In this document: positions 54,749-63,800 of the stretch, one piece after another | Position numbering within the stretch: position 1 is the stretch's first letter | Layout: every line of letters begins with the position of its first letter | DNA from: Prescottella sp. R16 | GTDB taxonomy: Bacteria; Actinomycetota; Actinomycetes; Mycobacteriales; Mycobacteriaceae | DNA: 64,000 nucleotides | Assembly (NCBI RefSeq): GCF_030656875.1 | Contig: NZ_CP130943.1 | Location: forward strand, 3,906,001-3,970,000 | Direction of reading: 5' to 3' | Notes under the pieces: model-generated | Databases searched by the model: none | What the model saw: the letters and a program-made list of their open reading frames with translations, nothing else | Told to the model about the DNA's origin: nothing | Position numbers and translations under genes: made by a program

Positions 54749-56011
54749 ATGGGACGGGTGAGCACACCAGAGTCCCCGCGTCCACGTCGTCCACAACGCA
54801 TGCTCGAGCAGTCCGCGAAGCTGCAGAACGTGCTGTACGAGATCCGGGGGCCGGTGCACGCGCACGCTGCACGATTGGAGGCCGAGGGGCATCGGATCCT
54901 CAAACTCAACATCGGTAATCCCGCTCCGTTCGGGTTCGAGGCGCCCGATGTGATCATGCGCGACATGATCGCCGCGCTCCCCTACGCGCAGGGGTATTCG
55001 GAGTCGAAGGGCATCCTGTCGGCGCGGCGCGCGATCGTCACCCGATACGAGTTGGTGCCCGGGTTCCCGGAGTTGGACGTCGACGACATCTACCTGGGCA
55101 ACGGCGTCTCCGAGCTCATCACGATGACGATGCAGGCGCTGCTCAACGACGGTGACGAGGTACTGATCCCGGCACCGGACTATCCGCTGTGGACGGCCAT
55201 GACGAGCCTGTCGGGCGGCACGCCGGTGCACTACCTGTGCGACGAGCAGAACGACTGGAATCCGGATATCGCGGACATCGAGTCCAAGATCACGGACAAG
55301 ACCAAGGCGCTGCTCGTCATCAACCCGAACAATCCGACGGGTGCCGTGTACTCGGCCGAGGTTCTCACGCAGCTCGTCGACCTGGCCCGCAAGCATCAGT
55401 TGCTGCTGCTGGCCGACGAGATCTACGACAAGATCCTGTACGACGACGCCAAGCACATCTCGCTCGCGACGCTGGCGCCGGATCTGCTGTGCCTGACGTT
55501 CAACGGACTGTCGAAGGCGTACCGGGTGGCCGGGTACCGCGCCGGATGGGTCGCGATCACCGGGCCGAAGGATCATGCGGCCGGGTTCCTCGAGGGCCTG
55601 GATCTGCTCGCGTCCACCCGGTTGTGCCCGAACGTGCCCGGTCAGCACGCCATTCAGGTGGCCCTCGGCGGACATCAGAGCATCGAGGATCTCGTCCTGC
55701 CCGGCGGCCGACTGCTCGAGCAGCGCGACGTCGCGTGGGAGCGGCTCAACATGATTCCCGGTGTGTCGTGTGTGAAACCGCGCGGCGCCCTGTACGCGTT
55801 CCCGCGCCTGGATCCGAACGTCTACGAGATCCACGACGACGAGAAGCTGGTACAGGACCTGCTGTTGCAGGAGAAGATCCTCATGGTGCAGGGCACCGGG
55901 TTCAACTGGCCCGACCACGACCACCTGCGTATCGTGACACTGCCGTGGGCTCGCGATCTCGCGGTCGCGATCGAACGGTTCGGCAACTTCCTGTCGAGCT
56001 ACAAGCAGTAG
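54749..56011 (+). CDS. alaA: Alanine/aspartate-type aminotransferase AlaA
   Basis: This 420-residue PLP fold-type I enzyme is close to E. coli AlaA and the mycobacterial Rv0337c. Conserved segments are LKLNIGNPAPFGF, YLGNGVSEL, NPNNPTGAVYS, DEIYDKILYDD and NGLSKAYRVAGYR (with the PLP lysine). It probably makes alanine from pyruvate and glutamate. ATG 54749 is favoured; ATG 54725 and GTG 54758 are also in frame and none has a strong ribosome-binding site. The position near the Rv0338c-like gene matches my memory of mycobacterial order. Confidence 0.9.
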   Translation: MGRVSTPESPRPRRPQRMLEQSAKLQNVLYEIRGPVHAHAARLEAEGHRILKLNIGNPAPFGFEAPDVIMRDMIAALPYAQGYSESKGILSARRAIVTRYELVPGFPELDVDDIYLGNGVSELITMTMQALLNDGDEVLIPAPDYPLWTAMTSLSGGTPVHYLCDEQNDWNPDIADIESKITDKTKALLVINPNNPTGAVYSAEVLTQLVDLARKHQLLLLADEIYDKILYDDAKHISLATLAPDLLCLTFNGLSKAYRVAGYRAGWVAITGPKDHAAGFLEGLDLLASTRLCPNVPGQHAIQVALGGHQSIEDLVLPGGRLLEQRDVAWERLNMIPGVSCVKPRGALYAFPRLDPNVYEIHDDEKLVQDLLLQEKILMVQGTGFNWPDHDHLRIVTLPWARDLAVAIERFGNFLSSYKQ

Positions 56012-56062
56012 GCAAGGACGGCCTTCGTCTGCACATCCGCTGCGCGGTGTGTAGATTGACGA

Positions 56063-56172
56063 TCCGGCACCATCGGTGCCCGTAAGCGCCTCGCCTCGCC
56101 CCTCCCCCCCTGGGCGACGAGGACATCGGTGGCGGGGACGACCCCCCCTGCTCCCCGCCACCGTCGCTTACC
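56063..56172 (+). ncRNA. 6C RNA
   Basis: Two adjacent hairpins have loops with runs of seven cytosines (56104-56110 and 56142-56148), the defining feature of the actinobacterial 6C RNA. Hairpin 1 pairs the CCTCGC...CCC side with GGGCGACGAGG. Hairpin 2 has perfect 10-nt arms 56128-56137 and 56153-56162. An outer stem GTAAGCG (56082-56088) with CGCTTAC (56165-56171) closes both. A small GGCACC-ATC-GGTGCC hairpin precedes it. TAGATT at 56052-56057 fits its promoter -10 box. In mycobacteria the homologue (B11) regulates targets through the C-rich loops. Confidence 0.9.
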
Positions 56173-56214
56173 GATTCCACCGGACAGCCCTGATCGGGTG
56201 CGGAGACTTCACCG

Positions 56215-57507
56215 ATGACATCCGTTTCTCCGACACCCCCCGCACACGGCCACGGCCACGGCCACGGCCACGGTCCGGTTCCGTTGGGGCCGACCGCCGC
56301 CCGCGTCGTCGTGGGACTGCTCGCGGCCGTCGCGATCGTCGTGGTGGCAGGAGCGGTGATCCTGTGGCCGTCGCACCGCCACATCGACATTCCGCTGCCG
56401 TACCGGAGCGCAGGCGGTGCCGTCGCGACCGAGAGCGGAAACGTCGTCGCGCAGGACGTCGCACCGTGCGGGAGTCCGTCGAGCGGCCGGGTGTTCGCCG
56501 GTGACCCGGCGCCACCACCGGCCGCATCCACCGACATCGAATGCCGGCGCAGCATCGTCGCCATCGAATCCGGCCCCAACGAGGGCACCCGCACGCTCCT
56601 CGAAATCGTGCCCGGTCCGGGACAGCCGGATCCGCGGGCCGGTGACGCCGTCCGCCTCGTCCGCCAGACCGACGCGTCCGGTTCGACGATCTATTCGTTC
56701 GACGACTACACCCGCGGCGGATCCCTGCTGTTGGTGGTCGCGGCCTTCGTCGTCGCGATCGTCGCCGTAGCCAGGTGGCGTGGCCTGCGCGCCCTTCTCG
56801 GGCTCGGAATCACGTTCGGTGTCCTGATCGTCTTCACCCTGCCCGCACTCCTCGACGGCAGTGCGGCGATGCCCGTCGCCCTCGTGTCCGGCGCCGTGAT
56901 CCTCTACACCGTGCTGTATCTCGCGCACGGCGTGAACCTGCGCACCAGCGCCGCCCTGCTCGGCACACTCGCCTCCATGCTCGTCGCCGCGGTCGCCTCG
57001 ACCGCCGCGATCCACCTGACTCACCTGACCGGCCTGTCCGAGGAACAGAACACCGCAGTCCAGGCCTACGTCCAGCACGTCAGCATCACCGGACTCCTGC
57101 TCGCCGGCTTCATCATCGGCTCGCTCGGTGTCCTCAACGACGTCACCATCACGCAGGCGTCGGCAGCATTCGAGATCGCCGCCATGGACGAAACCGCGAC
57201 CCGCCGAAACATCTTCACCGCCGCGATGCGTGTGGGACGCGACCACATCGCCAGCACCGTCTACACCCTCGTCCTCGCCTACGCCGGCGGAGCACTACCA
57301 CTGCTGCTCCTGTTCAGCGTCGCCGACAGCCCCCTCGGCGACATTCTCACCGGGGACGCCGTCGCCGTCGAAATCGTCCGATCCGCCGTCGGCGGCATCG
57401 CTCTCGCACTGTCGGTCCCCCTCACCACCGCTATCGCGGTCCTGCTCGCCCGCCCCCGCTCGACCACCGGCCCGACACCCGCGCGCAGAGGACGTCACGC
57501 TCGCTGA
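56215..57507 (+). CDS. YibE/F-family membrane protein
   Basis: This 430-residue protein has a His/Gly-rich N-terminal tail (HGHGHGHGHG, a possible metal-binding stretch) and one membrane segment (about 28-52). A roughly 110-residue extracytoplasmic domain is followed by six or seven more segments. The family motif region GSLGVLNDVTITQASAAFEI is intact. YibE/F proteins are predicted multipass transporters of unknown substrate. It starts about 40 nt after the 6C RNA; read-through from that RNA is possible. The His-rich tail is not general for the family. Confidence 0.85.
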   Translation: MTSVSPTPPAHGHGHGHGHGPVPLGPTAARVVVGLLAAVAIVVVAGAVILWPSHRHIDIPLPYRSAGGAVATESGNVVAQDVAPCGSPSSGRVFAGDPAPPPAASTDIECRRSIVAIESGPNEGTRTLLEIVPGPGQPDPRAGDAVRLVRQTDASGSTIYSFDDYTRGGSLLLVVAAFVVAIVAVARWRGLRALLGLGITFGVLIVFTLPALLDGSAAMPVALVSGAVILYTVLYLAHGVNLRTSAALLGTLASMLVAAVASTAAIHLTHLTGLSEEQNTAVQAYVQHVSITGLLLAGFIIGSLGVLNDVTITQASAAFEIAAMDETATRRNIFTAAMRVGRDHIASTVYTLVLAYAGGALPLLLLFSVADSPLGDILTGDAVAVEIVRSAVGGIALALSVPLTTAIAVLLARPRSTTGPTPARRGRHAR

Positions 57508-57538
57508 ACAGGGCGGTCGGCGCATCTACACTTCGACC

Positions 57539-58087
57539 ATGAAGCTGCTGTTCGTCTGCACCGGCAACATCTGCCGATCCCCCACCGCCGAACGTCTCGC
57601 CGACGCGTGGGCGACGCGTCACGGTGGCACCGGCCTGGACGTGTCGAGCGCCGGGACCCGTGCCGTCGTCGGCTACGGCATGGAACCGACTGCGGCACGC
57701 GTTCTCTCGTCGCTGGGTGGCGACCCGACCGGCTTCGTGGCCCGGCAGCTCACACCGGTGATGGCGAACGACGCCGATCTGGTCGTCACCATGACCGAGG
57801 CGCACCGCGACGCGGTGCTGCGGCGGGCACCACGCGGCCTCAAACGAACGTTCACCCTGCTCGAGGCCGCGCATCTGGCGTCGACGATCGGACGCGGCAC
57901 CGTCGCCGACCTCGCGGCCGTCCGAGGCTCCGTCCCTCGGCCCCGGCTCCTGGACGTCCCCGATCCGATCGGATGCGACGCGGACGTGTTCACCGAGGTC
58001 GGCGATCTGATCGACACGGCTGTCACCGCGCTGCTGACCGGGCTGGCACACACCACGAACACCGACCATCGGGAAACCGCCCGGTGA
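57539..58087 (+). CDS. Low-molecular-weight protein tyrosine phosphatase
   Basis: This 182-residue phosphatase has the P-loop VCTGNICRSP (CX5R, Cys about residue 7) and the general-acid DVPDPIG segment (about 138-145). Such enzymes dephosphorylate bacterial tyrosine kinases that control capsule or envelope polysaccharide export. The tyrosine autokinase at 59357-60799 is a plausible partner. Its stop codon overlaps the PAP2 gene as GTGA. Confidence 0.92.
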   Translation: MKLLFVCTGNICRSPTAERLADAWATRHGGTGLDVSSAGTRAVVGYGMEPTAARVLSSLGGDPTGFVARQLTPVMANDADLVVTMTEAHRDAVLRRAPRGLKRTFTLLEAAHLASTIGRGTVADLAAVRGSVPRPRLLDVPDPIGCDADVFTEVGDLIDTAVTALLTGLAHTTNTDHRETAR

Positions 58088-59040
58088 CGACGGACTCGCA
58101 CGGCGACCGAGCTCTCGAGGACCCGGAAACTGTTCGCGCGCAGCGCCGTACCGTGCACATCTGGACGATCGTCGTGGTGGCCGCGCTCGTGTTCGGTGCC
58201 CTGACCTATCTGGCCGCGGTGTGGACGGTCACCGGCCAGACCATCGAGAATGCGGCCCTGCGCGGCGCCGACCAGGTCGATCCCGCCGATCTGCAGCAGG
58301 CCGACGACGCGCTCGCCCGCATCACGGTGCTGTCACTGGCGGTCGGCACCGCGGCGGTGTGCGCGGTGGGGTTGCTGCGCCGCCAGCCGGTCCTGGCATT
58401 CGCTGCCGGCTCGATCGTCGTCGGCGGTCAGGTCGTCACCCAGTCGCTCAAACGTTTCGTGCTGCCGCGTCCGGAACTGGTGGACGTCACCGCCGCCTAC
58501 GCGCACAACAGTCTGCCGAGCGGGCACACCACGATCGCCATGACGGTGCTCGTCGCGACGATGATCGTGGTGCCGTACCGGTTTCGGGGTGTCGCGATGT
58601 TCGTCGTCCTGACGTGGGCGGTCGGTATCGGCGCCTACACGATCGTCGCGAAGTGGCATCGGCTGTCCGACACTCTCGCCGCCGATGCCGTCGCTCTCGC
58701 CGTCGGCGCGACCGTCTGCCTGGTACTGACCCGGACCGGGCATCTGCGGGTCGTTCCGGTCGACGGCCGGCGCCGGTACCTCCGGAGTGTCTTCGTGTTC
58801 GTCGTCGCGTTCGTCGGTGCGGTGTCCGCCGCGGTCGGAGCTCTGCTGATCATGCTCACCTGGAACCGGCCGCCGATCGACGAGGTCTCCGAGTACAACT
58901 TCTTCCTCGGGGCGCATTCACTCGCGTCCGCGGGGTCGATCGCCGCGGCACTCGTCTTCTGGTGGAGTCTGCACCGTGTCGAGCTGCGTGGCCGATCCCG
59001 CGATCGGATGACACGGACGGATCCGTCGATTACGGTGTAG
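58084..59040 (+). CDS. PAP2-family membrane phosphatase
   Basis: This 318-residue membrane protein has the three PAP2 motifs: KRFVLPRP (about residue 122), PSGHT (about 142) and KWHRLSDTLAAD (about 190). It also has about six to eight hydrophobic segments, including two extra C-terminal ones. PAP2 enzymes remove phosphate from lipid carriers such as undecaprenyl pyrophosphate or phosphatidic acid. With the tyrosine phosphatase and kinase it fits polysaccharide or lipid-carrier recycling. Confidence 0.88.
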   Translation: MTTDSHGDRALEDPETVRAQRRTVHIWTIVVVAALVFGALTYLAAVWTVTGQTIENAALRGADQVDPADLQQADDALARITVLSLAVGTAAVCAVGLLRRQPVLAFAAGSIVVGGQVVTQSLKRFVLPRPELVDVTAAYAHNSLPSGHTTIAMTVLVATMIVVPYRFRGVAMFVVLTWAVGIGAYTIVAKWHRLSDTLAADAVALAVGATVCLVLTRTGHLRVVPVDGRRRYLRSVFVFVVAFVGAVSAAVGALLIMLTWNRPPIDEVSEYNFFLGAHSLASAGSIAAALVFWWSLHRVELRGRSRDRMTRTDPSITV

Positions 59041-59176
59041 CTCATCGCATCCCAACGATGCGGTGAAGTCGGGGCCAGTCGGGGCAAGATCTTCCTCAGC
59101 GTTCTCGCGTGCAGTGCACCGGGACGTGACTACGGCGCGCGCACCGGCCGAATTCACTTTCGACAGAGGAGCAATC

Positions 59177-59296
59177 ATGGGTTCATTCGAGGATTTCGTC
59201 ATCATCGACACCATCGTCGGCAGCCTCGGCGGTTTCGTCGGCGAGCTCGGCACGTTCATCGGCCGGCTCGGTGCACTGAGCCTCGGTGGTCGCTGA
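59177..59296 (+). CDS. 39-residue glycine-zipper peptide
   Basis: This short gene encodes MGSFEDFVIIDTIVGSLGGF and a further GELGTFIGRLGALSLGGR. It has AGAGGA 6 nt upstream and a perfect terminator after it, so it is an independent transcription unit. Heptad-like spacing of Gly, Leu and Phe gives an amphipathic helix, with no signal peptide. Short acidic helical peptides such as PorA/PorH form cell-wall pores in corynebacteria; this could be similar, but that is a guess. Confidence 0.7.
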   Translation: MGSFEDFVIIDTIVGSLGGFVGELGTFIGRLGALSLGGR

Positions 59297-59311
59297 CCAC
59301 ACGCACGCACG

Positions 59312-59348
59312 CGAGGACACCCCCGGCCGGTGGCCGGGGGTGTCCTCG
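59312..59348. terminator. Perfect bidirectional terminator
   Basis: The 17-nt arms 59312-59328 and 59332-59348 pair perfectly around 3 nt, with TT after. It lies between the small peptide and the convergent autokinase gene. Confidence 0.92.
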
Positions 59349-59356
59349 TTCGCCTG

Positions 59357-60799
59357 TCAGGGCCGGCTGGGCTCGACCACTCGCTTGGATACGGATGGTG
59401 ACGGATATGCCTGCGTCACAGTGATTTCCGACTTCTGTACGGGGGCGTCAGCGTCGTAGTAGTACCGGTACTCGTATCCGCCCTGCCCCTTGGAGGGTGT
59501 CATCGTCAAGATGGTGCCCAGAACGGTCGCGCCGACACCGCGAAGGTTCCCGATGGCCCGCGCGACCTGGTCCCGCTTCGTTTTTCCGTGCCGCACGACG
59601 ACGAGCGCACCGTCCACCTTCACGGCGAGGACTGCCGCGTCGGTCACCGGGATCAGTGGTGACGCGTCGATGACGACGAAGTCGAAGCGTTCCCGCAGAT
59701 CGTCGATCAGCTTCTGCGCGTGCGACGACCCCAGCAGCTCACTGGGATTGGGCGGCAATGCACCCGACGCCAGCACCGACATGTTGGGGTAGGGCGACGA
59801 CTGCAGCGCATCGTCGAGGTCGGCCTGCGCCGAGAGGACGGTGCTCATACCGACCGACCCGATCAGGTCCAGATACTTTGCGACCCGGGGCCGACGTAGA
59901 TCCGCGTCGACGAGGCACACCGAGTAGCCGGCCTCCGCGAGTGCGATCGTCAGGTTGATTGCGGTCGTCGTCTTCCCTTCCCCGGGAAGGGAGCTGGTGA
60001 TCTCGATGACGCGCGGCGGGTTGTCGACTTCGAGGAACTGAAGGTTGGTCCGCAGTTCCCGGAATGCTTCCGCTCCGGCCGAGTAGCCGTCCTGGAAGGC
60101 GATGGCGGCCTTCTGTTCCCGGTCCTTGTCGAACGGGACGATGCCGACCGCGCCGACGCCGGCGAGTTCGTCGAGCACCTCACGGGACTTGACGGTGTTG
60201 TCGAGTCGGTCGCGCAGCACCGCGAGTGCGATTCCGCCGAGCAGGCCGATGGCGAATCCGAGCGCGAGGTTGCGCTTCGTCCGGGGGCTGACGGGGGCGT
60301 CCGGCGTGTCCGCCTTCTGCTCGACGACCACCCGCGCCATCGGCGGTTTTCCGGGCTCCATCGTCTCGAGTTCCTCTGCCATGACGACGAACTCGTCTGC
60401 GAGGGCGTTCGCCAGATCGCGGGCACGCTCGGGTGACGGATCGGTGACAGCGAGGGTGAGCAGCACCGTGTCGGGCGTCGACGACGCCTTCACCTCACCG
60501 GCCAGTTGCTTGGCTGTCATCGTCGTGTCACCGAGTTCGTCGAGCGTGCGCTGCGCCAGCGTGGTTCCGGACAGCAGGCTCGTGTACGACGCCACCCGTT
60601 CCTGTGAGAACCGATTGCCCTGATAGACCTCGTTGACCGAGGCCCCCGAGGACGTGGAGACGAACAGTCTCGCCGACGCCTGGTACATGCGCGTGGACAT
60701 CAGCGACGCCACCAGGGCGGCGAGCACCCCGAGCAGCGTGACCGCCGCGATGATCTTCCAGCGCGACTGCACGATGCGCAGGTAGTCCTGTACTTCCAT
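59357..60799 (-). CDS. Wzc/CpsD-type tyrosine autokinase with Wzz domain
   Basis: This 480-residue protein has an N-terminal Wzz chain-length domain with membrane segments at about 17-38 and 178-198. A cytosolic BY-kinase domain follows with Walker A LPGEGKTT (about 273), Walker A-prime VVIDASP (about 380) and a C-terminal Tyr cluster YEYRYYYD for autophosphorylation. It controls export or length of a surface polysaccharide. Its likely phosphatase is the nearby low-molecular-weight enzyme. ATG 60799 was chosen because MEVQDYLRIV begins the Wzz homology. Confidence 0.92.
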   Translation of the reverse strand: MEVQDYLRIVQSRWKIIAAVTLLGVLAALVASLMSTRMYQASARLFVSTSSGASVNEVYQGNRFSQERVASYTSLLSGTTLAQRTLDELGDTTMTAKQLAGEVKASSTPDTVLLTLAVTDPSPERARDLANALADEFVVMAEELETMEPGKPPMARVVVEQKADTPDAPVSPRTKRNLALGFAIGLLGGIALAVLRDRLDNTVKSREVLDELAGVGAVGIVPFDKDREQKAAIAFQDGYSAGAEAFRELRTNLQFLEVDNPPRVIEITSSLPGEGKTTTAINLTIALAEAGYSVCLVDADLRRPRVAKYLDLIGSVGMSTVLSAQADLDDALQSSPYPNMSVLASGALPPNPSELLGSSHAQKLIDDLRERFDFVVIDASPLIPVTDAAVLAVKVDGALVVVRHGKTKRDQVARAIGNLRGVGATVLGTILTMTPSKGQGGYEYRYYYDADAPVQKSEITVTQAYPSPSVSKRVVEPSRP

Positions 60800-60874
60800 T
60801 CCACGAACCCCGACTTTCGTTCGAAATGATTGCAAACACCTTATGCGCGAATTGTTCTCACCGCTCGGTTCGGT

Positions 60875-63800
60875 TCATTCCTCGAGACAGGAACCGATCG
60901 CGTCCAGTGCCGCGTCCGACACCATGTCCGAGTGGGCAACGGGCAGTGCCCGTTCGACGACGGTTCCGGTGACGTGCCTACGCCACAGGTCCGCCAGTCC
61001 GTCCCGGTCGTCCTCCCTGCCGGCGACGAACAACCGGACGTCTCCGTCGTAGGTCCGCGGAACATGTGCCCGTGCCGCGGTTTCGAGTGCCGCCCCGACC
61101 GCGTGCACGCGGTGCACCGTCGCGGGATCGATTCCGAGCATCCGATCGTCCGGTGCCGCTTCGGCTTCCGGTACCGGACGGTCGTCCGGTACCGCGTCCG
61201 GGGGCAGTGAGTCGAGCAGCACGAGTGACGCTACCGTGTGCCCGCGCATCCGCAACTGCACCGCCATCTCGTGTGCGATGTTGCCGCCGAGCGACCAGCC
61301 GAGCAGGTGGTAGGGGCCGTCCGGTTGCACGGACACGATCCGGTCGACGTAGTGCCGGGCCAGTTCGGCGAGGCTGTCGGGCATCGACGGCAGACCGGTG
61401 GCCTGCAGCCCGTAGAGCGGGCGGGTCCCGATGCGGTCGGCGAGACCGCTGTAGCACCAGGCGAGCCCGCCGACGGGGTGCACGCAGAACAGAGGGGCGC
61501 CGGCGCCTGCCGAGCGCAGTGGCACGACGGTGGCGAGTGGGTCCATCGGGGTGTCGTCTCCGCCGATCCGTTCGGCGAGACCGGCGACCGTGTCGTCGTC
61601 GGCGAGCCAGGTCAGCGAGATCGGCAGTCCGTACCGGTCGCGCATCGTGCTCGCCAGGCGCACGGCCCCCATCGACGTGCCGCCGAGGTCGAAGAAACCG
61701 ATATCGCGGGGCACCGCGGAACAGTCGAGAGCCTCGGCCATCGCCGCGGCGATCGAACGTTCGATCGGGCCGTGGGGCGGTTCCCCCTCGGCCGGCCGGG
61801 GGCGCAGCTCCGGTTCGGGAAGCGCGGTGTGGTCGAGTTTCCCGCTCGCGGTCAGCGGGATGCGATCCACCACACGGAATGCGGCCGGCACCTGGTGGCG
61901 CGGAAGGGCCGCGACGGCGTGGCGGCGCAGGACGGCCTCGTCGACCGGCCGACCGGGGACGGGCAGCACGTACGACACCAGCACCGGTTCCCCGGCGGCG
62001 CCGGGGCGCGGCACCGTGACGGCGGCGGCGATATCGGGGTGTCCCGAGAGCACGGCGTCGACCTCGCCCGGCTCCACTCGAATCCCGTTGAGCTGCACCT
62101 GATCGTCTACTCGTCCCGCGAACTCGAACTCACCGTCCGGGCGGCGTCGCACCAGATCACCGGTGCGGTACAGCCGTGTCCCCGCCGTGCCGTACGGGTC
62201 GGCCACGAAACGGGCCGCCGTCGACGCGGGCAGACCGTGATAGCCGCGGGCGACGCCGGGACCGCCCACGTACAGCTCACCGACGACCCCGATCGGTGCC
62301 GGGTGCAGGCGGGTGTCGAGGATCCGGGCGACGACCCCGGCGAGGGGCCGGCCGATCGTCACCGGCCCGGCCCCGAGCGGGTCGCTGCACGTGACGCCGA
62401 CGGTGCATTCGGTGGGCCCGTACCCGTTGTGCAGCCGGTGCCGGGCCCAGGCGCGAGTCACGTCCGGTGGCAGTGGTTCCCCGGCGGCGACGATCGTCAG
62501 CACCGTGGGGAGGAGGTCGGCGTCGAGGGTGCGCAGCACGCTCGGTGTCAGGTTGGCGTGGGTGATCCTCGCGGTCCCGAGGAGCGTCTGCAGGGCCGGG
62601 CCGGCGTACCGGTCGTCGTCGGCGCACACCAGTTCCCCGCCGTGGGCGTGCGCGGCGAGCAGTTCGAAGACGGCCGCGTCGAACGTCGGGGTCGCGGCCT
62701 GCAGGACGACGGAGTCGGCGGTGAGGCCGAGGCGCCGGGCCTGCAGGTCGACGAGGGCCGCGAGCCCGGAATGGGTGACCGCGACCCCCTTGGGCCGGCC
62801 CGTGGAGCCGGACGTGAACAGCAGGTACGCGACGTCGCGGTCGGGGTGTCCGGCGCGGGCGTCGGACAGGATCCGGCTGCGTCGTTCGGCAGGCTGACGC
62901 GGATCGACCGGTACCCATGCGGCGCCGAGCCGGGTGAGTGCCCACACGTCGAGCACCCAGTCCGCCCCGCGGTCTGCGGTGATCGCGACGACGTCGCCCG
63001 ACCGCACACCGAGTCGGTGGAAATCGTGTGCGCGGGAACGCGCCTCGTGGTCGAGTTCCCGGTAGGTCCACCGTCGGTCCCGGTCACGGAGCGCCGGCCG
63101 GTCCGGGAACCGGTGCACGGTCCCGGCGAGGATGTCCGGCAGTCGCCGGGACGTCACCGCGGGGACCACGACATCGGACGGGTGGCCCGGGGACAGGTCC
63201 CCGACGGGTGTGGTCGCGTCGTCGCACACCTGGTCGAGCAACGCGAGCCACATGTCCAGCAGGCGTGCCGCAGTGGCCGGGTCGAACAGGTCCGTCGCGA
63301 AGACGACGCGGACGTCGATGCCGCCGGCGCCGGGACGTTCGGTGACGTCCCACGTGAGGTCGAACTGGGCCGGCGGGGCGCCGGTACCGGCGTCCCGCAC
63401 CGTGATGCCCGGCAGCGTCGGGAGGTCCGGGGTCGCGTGCCCGTGCGCGAGCAGCACCTGGAAGACGGGATGGTGTGCCGGGTTCCGGGGCGGGGCGAGC
63501 CGGGCGACGACGTCGTCGAACGGGAGGTCGGCGTGGGCAACGGCGCCCAGGTCCACGTCGCGCACGGTTCGCAGGAAGTCGGCGAACGGCTGCGCCGCAT
63601 CGACCGGCGTGCGCAGTGCGACGGTGCCGACGAACATGCCGACCAGGTCGCGCAACCGCACGTCGTCACGGCCGTCGACGACCGTGCCGACGGTGACGTC
63701 GTCGGTGCCACCGCACCGGGCGAGCAGCACGGCGAGGGCGGCGTGGGCGAGCATGAACGTCGACACCCCGTGTACCCGAGCGAGTTCGAGCAGTGCCGCG

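Noticed and set aside
56063..56172. Riboswitch for the YibE/F gene
   Set aside because: The two C7-loop hairpins match the 6C RNA plan; no ligand-binding riboswitch class fits.
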